A stretch of DNA of 43,825 nt, taken from contig NZ_QVMO01000036.1 in the NCBI RefSeq assembly GCF_010501055.1, forward strand, positions 1 through 43,825. Reading direction: 5' to 3'. The position numbers and the translations under genes were made by a program. The notes under the pieces are model-generated. The model was not told the DNA's origin and searched no databases. It was given only the letters and a program-made list of their open reading frames with translations. This document shows, in pieces, positions 1-6,303 of this stretch (within the stretch, counting starts at the first letter, position 1; each line of letters starts with the position of its first letter). Source of the stretch: Dysgonomonas sp. 521. Its GTDB lineage: Bacteria > Bacteroidota > Bacteroidia > Bacteroidales > Dysgonomonadaceae.

Positions 1-93
1 GGCTTACTTTTGATTATGCGAAAAACAAACACTGATATACAAGAGGATATGTCTAAAATAGGCAAGCTTTCTGCTTTTAGCGGACAACAATGA
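1..93 (+). CDS. C-terminal fragment of an unidentified protein
   Basis: An open frame enters from the left edge in frame 1 and ends at TGA 91-93. The 30 visible residues begin with a short hydrophobic stretch followed by a polar tail (ends SGKLSAFSGQQ-like, starting GLLLIMRKTN), which would suit the end of a membrane protein. Its stop lies 2 nt from the stop of the convergent hydrolase gene, which supports a real gene end. The family cannot be identified from this piece. Confidence 0.45.
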   Translation, partial: GLLLIMRKTNTDIQEDMSKIGKLSAFSGQQ

Positions 94-95
94 TT

Positions 96-896
96 CTAAC
101 TATATTTCTTCACCCAATCCAATATCAATAAACACCCCGGAGCACACACGCTTCCGTGATCAAAACCCTGCAATTCGTATAATACAACATCCTTATTTCC
201 TAAGGACTTGAGTACAGCTTCCAGATGCGCATTTTCTTCATATCTGGCTGTCATTTCCAGTTTGCGATCTCCCGAAATCAGCAGGGTAGGAGGGATATTT
301 GAACGAGCCCTGTTCAGAGGTGCATATTCATCTATTACAGGGATATTAGAGGGGATACCCCGCTCTTTGCGGATGGTATAATGTGTATTTGTCTGGCCGC
401 TGATAGGGATCAATCCTTTTATATTATCTGCATCTATGCCATATTTGTCCAGGTAACTTTTATCCAGGCCTACCATCAGAGTTAAATAGCCTCCCGCCGA
501 ATGCCCCGAAATATAAATATCTTTTACACTGCCGCCATATGCCGCAATATTATTAAATGTCCAGGCAATGGAAGCTGCTGCATCATCCGTGTAAGCCGGA
601 TTTGTGGCTTTTGGGCTAAGACGGTAATTTACTGCGACAACAGCTACCCCTTTCTCTTTCAGTTCATCGGGAATACCTTTCTCTCCACCTTCGAGTCCTC
701 CTCCATGAAACCAGACAATGACAGGAAAGTCTTTCTTGTCCACCGGATAGTATATATCCAGCTTGCAACGTTCCTTACGGTAAGCATCTGTTTCGTTATC
801 ACTGATATAGGATATGTTATTCTCCGTTTTATAGCCGTTTTGGGCAAATATGAATGAAGTACATAAACAGAAGATTATAAAAACTAGCTTTTTCAT
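96..896 (-). CDS. secreted alpha/beta hydrolase (carboxylesterase/BD-FAE-like)
   Basis: A 266-residue protein with a signal peptide (MKKLVFIIFCLCTSFIFAQ), so probably exported. The fold is alpha/beta hydrolase: VWFHGGG forms the oxyanion hole, SGHSAGG is the nucleophile elbow, and a late D (SGDRK region) and H (GFDHGS) complete the likely Ser-Asp-His triad. The HGGG plus GHSAGG combination is typical of the hormone-sensitive-lipase/feruloyl-esterase-like (BD-FAE, esterase/lipase) group, which removes acyl or acetyl groups, often from plant-polymer fragments; the substrate is not evident. The frame extends 22 codons further upstream, but the ATG at 896 starts directly with the signal peptide and is preferred. 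It stands alone, convergent with the gene at the left edge. Confidence 0.85.
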   Translation of the reverse strand: MKKLVFIIFCLCTSFIFAQNGYKTENNISYISDNETDAYRKERCKLDIYYPVDKKDFPVIVWFHGGGLEGGEKGIPDELKEKGVAVVAVNYRLSPKATNPAYTDDAAASIAWTFNNIAAYGGSVKDIYISGHSAGGYLTLMVGLDKSYLDKYGIDADNIKGLIPISGQTNTHYTIRKERGIPSNIPVIDEYAPLNRARSNIPPTLLISGDRKLEMTARYEENAHLEAVLKSLGNKDVVLYELQGFDHGSVCAPGCLLILDWVKKYS

Positions 897-920
897 GACA
901 TGGTTTTTTATATTGAGATA

Positions 921-950
921 TAAAGGTAATGGAATTTTCGTGAAAACAAT
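921..950 (-). promoter_or_regulatory. possible promoter of the hydrolase gene
   Basis: On the minus strand TACCTTTA (921-928) resembles the Bacteroidetes -7 box TAnnTTTG. An ATTG (947-950) sits 18 nt further upstream in the -33 position. This would give a leader of about 20 nt. The match is imperfect in both boxes. Confidence 0.3.
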
Positions 951-1033
951 AGAAGCGAGCATCCCTGCCCACTTCTACTAAAGATTAATTAATTAATTAA
1001 TCAATCTTACTGAACTTAACTTATTAACTTATC

Positions 1034-1600
1034 CTATTTTCTGTTAGCATTGTTCGTATTTCTGCTATTGTCAGACTGCCTGTTATTTGTATTCCTGCTA
1101 TTCTTAGAACTTGTATTACTTTCTCTGGCTTCTTGTATCTTATTGGAAGAGTTTGGATTAGAGCTATTCGTATTTACCCAACTTCTCGTATTGTTCTTAC
1201 TATTATTGTATTTCGTATTGTTGCTGTAACGGATAGGCTCTTGTGTCCTGTCTCCCTTATACTGGGAATATGACTTCTTATGAGTTTTGTTTTGCAACCA
1301 GGGCTGTTTGTCATTTATCACCACTTTGTACATGCTATACAGGTCGTATTTGCGATAGTTTGACGGCAGATACTTATTAGATATCCATCTGCTTCCACTC
1401 AGATAATAGAAAAGAGAGTTGGCCACATCGAAATACACGTTGATATCAGGGAAATAATAATATCCTGCATAATCGTATCCTATTGGCCCCCAAGCTGGTT
1501 GTTGGTCCAGATTAATATTTATATTTATGTTCTGCGCAGATGAAAGATTGAACAGTCCTGCTGCAAAGAATATGCTGATGATTACTATAAACTTTTTCAT
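1034..1600 (-). CDS. secreted hypothetical protein with Asn/Ser-rich tail
   Basis: 188 residues. The N-terminus is a clear signal peptide ending in SSAQ. The middle (about residues 40-80) is rich in Tyr and aromatic residues around a YYYFPDINVYFDV core followed by LFYYLSGSRW. This pattern recurs in small secreted Bacteroidetes proteins, where an aromatic strand pair surrounds Y-x-x-P-D. From about residue 115 to the end the protein is low-complexity Asn/Ser/Arg/Lys, probably disordered. Function unknown. The gene stands alone between the hydrolase and prfH. I do not recognise a named family. Confidence 0.75.
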   Translation of the reverse strand: MKKFIVIISIFFAAGLFNLSSAQNINININLDQQPAWGPIGYDYAGYYYFPDINVYFDVANSLFYYLSGSRWISNKYLPSNYRKYDLYSMYKVVINDKQPWLQNKTHKKSYSQYKGDRTQEPIRYSNNTKYNNSKNNTRSWVNTNSSNPNSSNKIQEARESNTSSKNSRNTNNRQSDNSRNTNNANRK

Positions 1601-1624
1601 AACCTCAAGGTTTAATTATTTATC

Positions 1625-1656
1625 CAAAAATATGAACAGTAATTCAGCCTTACAAC
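1625..1656 (-). promoter_or_regulatory. candidate promoter of the Asn-rich secreted protein
   Basis: Minus strand TATTTTTG (1625-1632) matches TAnnTTTG. GTTG (1653-1656) lies 20 nt upstream as a weak -33 box. The distance to the start codon is about 20 nt. Confidence 0.4.
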
Positions 1657-1710
1657 GATAATCGACAAAGAGCGAAATTCTCTCGACGAAAAAGTTAAAA
1701 CTATCAGCTT

Positions 1711-2331
1711 CTAAGTCAATGGCGCTTCTATTGTCTTTACAGGATTTCCCCGCTGTAGATTATTGTGGTTACTCCAGTTCGACTGAGCCACAATCATCGC
1801 TTGTTCTACGTTCCATGCCGCTAGTTTGATCAACAGGCGTTCGGTTGCCAGTATCTTATTCTGTAATTGAGACCGCTGGTCGGATGCCGTAACCGAAATA
1901 CCTGTAGGCGTATGAATAGCCCTTACTGCCGATTCGGTTTTATTCACATGCTGACCTCCGGGACCCGATGCGCGAAGTGTTTCGTAACGGATCTCCTTCT
2001 CGTTGGCTTCCTGATTTGTCGGTACAGTGAATGTTTGTACTCCTATAAACCAGTTCTTCCGTTTATGGTAAATACGGTATGGGCTTTTTGATATCCATTG
2101 TATGGTTCCCTCCCATTCCGAGACTATTTCCTTTGTTCCCTTGCCTTCGATAGATAAGGTAGCTGACAATAAGGTTCTGTTTAGTGGACCGGCTTCCCGA
2201 TCTATAACTTCGGCTTTCAGCCCTTTATCTTTTACTTGTTTCAGCATCTTTTCCAGTACCAGGGCTACAGCACGGCAGCATTCGGCCGGGCCCCGTCCGG
2301 AGGTTATTTGTAAGTATATTTTATTATTCAT
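1711..2331 (-). CDS. prfH: peptide chain release factor homologue PrfH
   Basis: 206 residues, the usual length of PrfH, a stand-alone class I release-factor homologue lacking the codon-reading arm of RF1/RF2. The catalytic loop GPGGQHVNKTES (GGQ at residues 125-127) enters the peptidyl-transferase centre and hydrolyses peptidyl-tRNA. The N-terminus (LQITSGRGPAECCRAV) is also PrfH-like. In published PrfH-RtcB systems PrfH frees ribosomes whose 16S rRNA was cut in the decoding centre, and the linked RtcB reseals the cut. Here rtcB is on the same strand but about 4 kb upstream, with repeats and three other genes between. No promoter match is visible directly upstream. The start codon lies inside a repeated sequence (2321-2774), part of which recurs at 5334. 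Confidence 0.93.
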   Translation of the reverse strand: MNNKIYLQITSGRGPAECCRAVALVLEKMLKQVKDKGLKAEVIDREAGPLNRTLLSATLSIEGKGTKEIVSEWEGTIQWISKSPYRIYHKRKNWFIGVQTFTVPTNQEANEKEIRYETLRASGPGGQHVNKTESAVRAIHTPTGISVTASDQRSQLQNKILATERLLIKLAAWNVEQAMIVAQSNWSNHNNLQRGNPVKTIEAPLT

Positions 2332-2774
2332 GCGAATTAGTTTTTGTTTAAACTATATGTTGTTTAATATTCTATTCTGCGCGCAATCTCAGATTGCTTA
2401 CCTTACTTTTGGCCGAAGCTCCAAAAGTAAGCAAAAAAGCATTGCGCCCCGCTTCGCCGTACGACCCACCATCGGTTTGACGGCTGAATGAAGTGATGAA
2501 AGATTCATCATTGCAATAATCGGCAGACGATGCATAAAAGCGCCCGCACTTCATTCTACGCCGCCTGCACCGGGTGGGTACCCCGTACGCTTGCTAATGG
2601 CGCTGGCTGGCGCCTGACAAATAGGGTCTATCTTCTGCCTTGACGTTACCTTGCGCCCGGGAGAGAGCCCGGCAGTTAGGAAAAGTAAAGCAAGCAATCG
2701 CAGATTGCGCGCAGCACAATAAAATTAAAGAACGATCATATTAATTATATTTTCAACTACTGATTGACATTATT
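2321..2774. repeat. left copy of large palindromic repeat flanking the cargo
   Basis: The outer edges match the copy at 5334-5959 in direct orientation: about 50 bases around the prfH start codon on the left, and a 22-base exact match at 2753-2774 on the right. The inside is palindromic, with terminal inverted repeats GCGCGCAATC...GATTGCGCGC. The inner block 2378-2640 matches 5652-5914 in inverted orientation at roughly 93% by eye. It contains the hairpin CTTACTTTTGG/CCAAAAGTAAG and a GC-rich stretch near CGCCGCCTGCACCGGGTGGG. Short open frames inside are not convincing genes. Confidence 0.85.
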
Positions 2775-2804
2775 CATTATCGGTCAAAAAAATGTAGTCA
2801 ATAA

Positions 2805-2986
2805 GAAACTGTTTAAATTTTATTCGTTCAAATTTTTAGAATTGTTTTAGAGATGTTTTTTTCTTCCTCGAAACGATAATAGCGGGCTATTTGAGTTGAG
2901 AGAAAGGAAAAAACAGCCGAAAACAGACTAAAAATGAACGAAGAAAAAAGTATAATAAAATATTCGTATAAAATTTGAACAGTTTC
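2805..2986. mobile_element. MITE-like inverted-repeat element, 182 bp, TAA flanks
   Basis: The ends are imperfect inverted repeats of about 22 bases (GAAACTGTTTAAATTTTAT and its counterpart with TTCAAATTTTAT). A TAA on each side (2802-2804 and 2987-2989) looks like a 3-bp target duplication. There is no coding capacity. A related element sits at 4202-4395 and a partial copy at 34859-35050. It lies over the 3' end of the gene 2928-3521 and supplies its last 19 codons and stop. The TNA-type duplication resembles that of some IS5-family transposases; that link is inference. Confidence 0.75.
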
Positions 2987-3521
2987 TAAATAATTGAAAG
3001 ATATTTTCCAGCTCGCTGTGATTACCATCTGTTTTCAATACAGATAAACCGAGATATTCTTTTCTGTAATGATTTATGACTCCTGTGTTAAATGTAAACG
3101 GACTAGTTTCTTCCAAGAGAAGCGTACACAGCACGGTTTTCAGCGTATTTGCCTTTACACGCATGGTATGTGGCGAATAGCGCGAAGGATGTATATGGAT
3201 AAACTCTTCTTTCTCTATCATACGTAGTGTCCATACAGAGCCGTCAGAAAGTTGTAATTCACGATAATCGTTATTCAAAGAAAGCCAGAGCTTATACATG
3301 TTTTTGTCCAGAAGATTCTGTTCTTTCAAAATCTTGTAAATTTCATCTTTAATCTGCTGGCTGATAAGTTCGCCTGTATAATAATCAAGCTGCGAAGCCC
3401 CAAAAGACTTAATATCCGCATCTATACTCCCGTTCCATCTCCCTTTATTATTTTTCAGCCATTCAACTCCGGACAGAAAATGATGCTTAAAGTCATGATA
3501 ATGTATAAAACTGATACCCAT
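2928..3521 (-). CDS. hypothetical protein, partner of the zinc-ribbon gene; C-terminus altered by a MITE
   Basis: 197 residues, no signal peptide, so probably cytoplasmic. It starts 2 nt after the stop of the zinc-ribbon gene, so the two form a translational pair. The sequence is mixed helix/strand with many His, Tyr and Trp (IHYHDFKHHF near the start, HIHPSRYSPHTMRVKA in the middle). The latter resembles a DNA- or nucleotide-binding patch, but no family is recognised. The final 19 residues, including an FYYTFFF run, are encoded by the inserted element 2805-2986. Removing the element and one TAA restores a frame that ends QLFIDYIFLTDNE, giving about 188 residues. The current protein is therefore probably a modified version of the ancestral one. 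Confidence 0.65.
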   Translation of the reverse strand: MGISFIHYHDFKHHFLSGVEWLKNNKGRWNGSIDADIKSFGASQLDYYTGELISQQIKDEIYKILKEQNLLDKNMYKLWLSLNNDYRELQLSDGSVWTLRMIEKEEFIHIHPSRYSPHTMRVKANTLKTVLCTLLLEETSPFTFNTGVINHYRKEYLGLSVLKTDGNHSELENIFQLFRNCSNFIRIFYYTFFFVHF

Positions 3522-3523
3522 CG

Positions 3524-4093
3524 TTATTTTCTTTCTAGTCGTTCTATTTCTTTAATAACATCGCTTCTGTTTTTCGCGTCTTTTATAAATGCCGGTAATT
3601 TTGCAGTCATTGTCATCAGGTATGGCCATTTCCGTTCGCGCAGGTCAGATTCTACAAACTCTTTTATCTCTTGTAAATGTTCGCGGTTGTATGCCCAGAA
3701 AAGATTCCCCCTGACTGTGCCCTGTAGCCAAAGTGGCAACCTGAAAAATGGGTCTTTCATAAGACCTGAATTTTGAGGTAGAGAGTTTATCTTTCTGTAA
3801 CTTGCTACATTTGGCGAATACTCGATGGTTGCTTCACAATGGGAACAAGTAACACTGAGTTCTTTTGGCGCAACCTTAAATCCCGATTGTTCGGCATAGA
3901 TGTCTTTTCCGCAATAGGGGCAAAAGCGTTTGATATATGCTTTATACAGAATATTATCATTAGCATCCTTTTGTGCCATGCAGTTGGGACAGTTTAATAT
4001 CCCTTTCTCTACATTTGCCGGTTTATGGCATTCAGGGCATTCTACAAGATAGTAATTGGCGTAGTACCTTCCTGATTTGGTATATCTTTTCAT
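3524..4093 (-). CDS. zinc-ribbon protein with four CxxC motifs, function unknown
   Basis: 189 residues. Four CxxC pairs (CPEC at 19-22, CPNC, CPYC, CSHC within the first 90 residues) should form two zinc ribbons, the kind of N-terminal metal-binding module often mislabelled PriA-like. The C-terminal half (about 105-189) is helical and rich in charged and aromatic residues (RLPLWLQGTVRGNLFWAYN, then a Lys/Glu-rich end). No enzymatic motif is seen. The gene is followed after 2 nt by the 2928-3521 gene, suggesting a two-component unit. The pair lies in the segment enclosed by the large repeats, so it may have been acquired. A nucleic-acid-binding role is plausible from the zinc ribbons but is inference. 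Confidence 0.7.
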   Translation of the reverse strand: MKRYTKSGRYYANYYLVECPECHKPANVEKGILNCPNCMAQKDANDNILYKAYIKRFCPYCGKDIYAEQSGFKVAPKELSVTCSHCEATIEYSPNVASYRKINSLPQNSGLMKDPFFRLPLWLQGTVRGNLFWAYNREHLQEIKEFVESDLRERKWPYLMTMTAKLPAFIKDAKNRSDVIKEIERLERK

Positions 4094-4115
4094 TGTGAAC
4101 TAAACTAATTTTACT

Positions 4116-4177
4116 AAAAAGTGACAAAAGTGACAAAAGTGACTCTTTTTCTGTTCTTATCAATGTTACTTTTTCCC
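4116..4177 (+). repeat. GTGAC repeat family, copy A
   Basis: AAAAAGTGACAAAAGTGAC at the left and GTTACTTTTTCCC at the right form an imperfect inverted repeat of about 60 bp. It lies 23 bp upstream of the zinc-ribbon start codon. Related copies are at 24264-24315 (inverted), 40516-40568 and 41179-41231. Confidence 0.65.
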
Positions 4178-4201
4178 GATATAAAAATAAAGACCTTATA
4201 A

Positions 4202-4395
4202 GAGTCTGTTCAAATTTTATAGCAAGTCTTTTTTATAGCTATTTTTAGATGGATTTTACCCTTTTTGCTAGCAGGTTTAGCGGGCTAAACCAAGAGTAAA
4301 AAGGGTAAAATACGCTAAAAAGAGCATAAAAAAATTGCTAAGAACTATTGACCAGAACCTGTAATAAAAATTTTCGCTAAAATTTAAACAGGCTC
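4202..4395. mobile_element. MITE-like inverted-repeat element, 194 bp, TAA flanks
   Basis: The ends GAGTCTGTTCAAATTTTA and the complement of TAAAATTTAAACAGGCTC pair as inverted repeats, with TAA at 4199-4201 and 4396-4398. An inner palindrome (ATTTTACCCTTTTT...AAAAAGGGTAAAAT) makes most of it one long hairpin. It has the same terminal consensus as 2805-2986, GARNCTGTTYAAATTTTA. It occupies most of the spacer between the metallophosphoesterase and zinc-ribbon genes and could act as a transcription barrier; nothing else is seen there apart from repeat copy A. Confidence 0.75.
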
Positions 4396-4420
4396 TAATA
4401 TTAGATAATTTTATTTGAAA

Positions 4421-5266
4421 TCACAACAACCATGTATGTTTATTGAACTGACAAAGAAAATCGATACTCACCGGGTCCCCTTCAATCACACCGTTCACTT
4501 TGTCTACAATAAACATGCAACCTTCGGGTAAATTGCCGGAAACATCAAATTCGAGTTCCTTTATTTTTACGGAAAAGGTCTGGTTGTTTTCATCTATCTC
4601 TACTTTATAAGGTTGACCTGTATGCCCGAAAAAATGAGCGAAAGGCTTCAATTGGTTCAGTACAGGCCGGAGTTCGTCCATGCCGAATCCCGGGCTTGTC
4701 ATCTCGGAGGATATGTCATGTGAGATGAGTATATCAATCTTTTGTCCCTGATCCAGTGCCCTCTTTATCTCCCTGCGTTCGTAGTCCTGTATAAAACGTT
4801 TGTCGTTCCGTTGTTTACGGTCGCCGATACGCCCTATTCCCATAAAGTCAAAATCTTCACCATCTGCATAAAATGTCTGGAAAACACCGCTCTTGCATAC
4901 ATAGACCCTGTGATAACAATCGATAGGATAACGGCTGTTTGTGTTTTTAGCCTCCTTTTCGTCCAGAAAATCATGATCTTCGTGATTGCCACGTACACAA
5001 ACCATATCGATATCCAGCTTGTCCAGAAATTGCTCAATGTCTCGATTGATGTAGAGGAACTGTTTGCTGAAACCGAGTTCTTGTTCATCCCGTTTGGCAT
5101 GTTTAATTGTAGCTTTATCTAAATTTTCGATATTAGGAAAAGCACCTATATCCCCGCATTGGAGAATAAGGTCAATCTTTTCGCCATATTGTTTTTGATA
5201 TGCATCCACCATCTTGAACGGTAGAAGTATCTTGCCGTGTATATCGGCAAATATTGCTATTTTCAT
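4421..5266 (-). CDS. cytoplasmic calcineurin-like metallophosphoesterase
   Basis: 281 residues with no signal peptide. The five metallophosphoesterase blocks are present: FADIHG (D8, H10), QCGDIG (D39), RGNHED, SHDIS and GHTG. These predict a two-metal active site that hydrolyses phosphomonoesters or phosphodiesters. The substrate cannot be read from the sequence. It is the first gene of the repeat-enclosed segment between rtcB and prfH. Because RtcB joins 2',3'-cyclic or 3'-phosphate ends to 5'-OH ends, a role in trimming RNA ends is tempting, but the gene may simply be unrelated cargo. Two further metallophosphoesterases in the window (21331-22575, 35314-36123) are lipoproteins and clearly different. 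Confidence 0.9.
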   Translation of the reverse strand: MKIAIFADIHGKILLPFKMVDAYQKQYGEKIDLILQCGDIGAFPNIENLDKATIKHAKRDEQELGFSKQFLYINRDIEQFLDKLDIDMVCVRGNHEDHDFLDEKEAKNTNSRYPIDCYHRVYVCKSGVFQTFYADGEDFDFMGIGRIGDRKQRNDKRFIQDYERREIKRALDQGQKIDILISHDISSEMTSPGFGMDELRPVLNQLKPFAHFFGHTGQPYKVEIDENNQTFSVKIKELEFDVSGNLPEGCMFIVDKVNGVIEGDPVSIDFLCQFNKHTWLL

Positions 5267-5333
5267 TTTAGTTAATTATATATGCCCCTAACCCCAACGG
5301 GGGAGTTCCTCACCGTCTCCGTAGGGCCAATTA

Positions 5334-5959
5334 CATTTATTATTCATGTGAATCAGTATTTCGTTTTGTTTAAATTATGTGTTCTTTTATCTTATGATAA
5401 AGGCTATCCTAGGCTAAATACTTTAGCCGTAGCTCTCTGCTGCCGCGCCCTCCCGGGCTTGTCCTTCCTTTTGGCATTGCCCAAAAGGAAGCAAAAGGCT
5501 AGTGCTTTGTCCCTCGGCGACCCACCAACGGCTTGCCGGCTAAACGGGACGAAACTCGCCTTCGGCTCGGACAACATCCCGTTTCACGCCGCCTGCACCG
5601 GGTGGGTGCCCCGCCTGCGGAACAGATGCACGGAGTCGCGACGCAACATCAAGACAGAGGCTAGACCCTATTTGTCAGGCGTCAGCCAGCGCCATTAGCG
5701 AGCGTACGGGGTACCCACCCGGTGCAGGCGGCGTAGAATGAAGTGCGGGTGCTTTTAAGCATCATCTGCCAATTATTGCAATGATGAATCCATTATCACT
5801 TCATTCAGCCGGCAAACCGATGGTGGGTCGTACGGCGAAGCGGGGCGCAATGCCTTTTTGCTTACTTTTGGAGCTTCGGCCAAAAGTAAGGCAAGCAATC
5901 TGTGATTGCGCGCAGATAGAAAAGAACATTTAACTTATCAACTACTGATTGACATTATT
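5334..5959. repeat. right copy of large palindromic repeat flanking the cargo
   Basis: The left 60 bases match the prfH start region at 2321-2365, including TTTATTATTCATG. The right end matches 2753-2774 exactly. The inside is a long imperfect palindrome: one arm from about 5440 to 5650, and a second arm 5652-5914 that is an inverted copy of 2378-2640. Both arms contain a CACCGGGTGGGT block. A 138-codon frame running through it is a by-product of the GC-rich repeat. Bases 5267-5333 upstream hold only a fragment of a common spacer repeat (CCCCTAACCCCAACGGGGG). Confidence 0.85.
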
Positions 5960-6002
5960 ACTATTTTCCTCCTACGGAGACATATTTTTTAGTCAGTTCC
6001 CG

Positions 6003-6145
6003 CCACGGGTTTCACCCGTGGTTATCCACCTTTAGAATAAGTTCCCGTCGTCTCATCCATCGTCTCATCGGATTTGTAATCCGATGATTTTGTAACTGCG
6101 GATTTTAAATCCGCGACTAAGAACTACGGGATTGCAAATCACGTA
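6003..6145. repeat. cluster of four short REP-like palindromes
   Basis: Four perfect or near-perfect hairpins stand in a row: CCACGGGT/ACCCGTGG (6003-6021), CATCGGATT/AATCCGATG (6066-6086), GCGGATTT/AAATCCGC (6098-6114) and TACGGGATT/AAATCACGTA (6125-6145). They share a GGATTT-type core. They lie downstream of rtcB on its strand and could end transcription or protect the 3' end of the rtcB mRNA. The stretch 6146-6303 shows nothing further. Confidence 0.75.
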
Positions 6146-6303
6146 GGACGGACGCATGCGCATTTCTACCGGGCAATTTATCCCTGTGGAATGATGGTTG
6201 GGTATTTAACGGATAGCCATATTCGTATTATTTATTCTGTCCATACTACTAATACTTTCTTCTCCTGCCAGGCTTTCGTTCTACAATTTTCCAAGCCATA
6301 GCC

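Noticed and set aside
5282..5698. A 138-codon plus-strand open frame
   Set aside because: It lies entirely in the GC-rich palindromic repeat, has no family resemblance, and is interrupted in the sister repeat at 2321-2774.
2378..5914. Composite transposon with insertion sequences at both ends
   Set aside because: The flanking repeats contain no transposase gene, so only a passive repeat role can be claimed.
6003..6145. A CRISPR-like array
   Set aside because: Four different hairpins with unequal spacing and different sequences, so REP-like palindromes rather than identical repeats with spacers.
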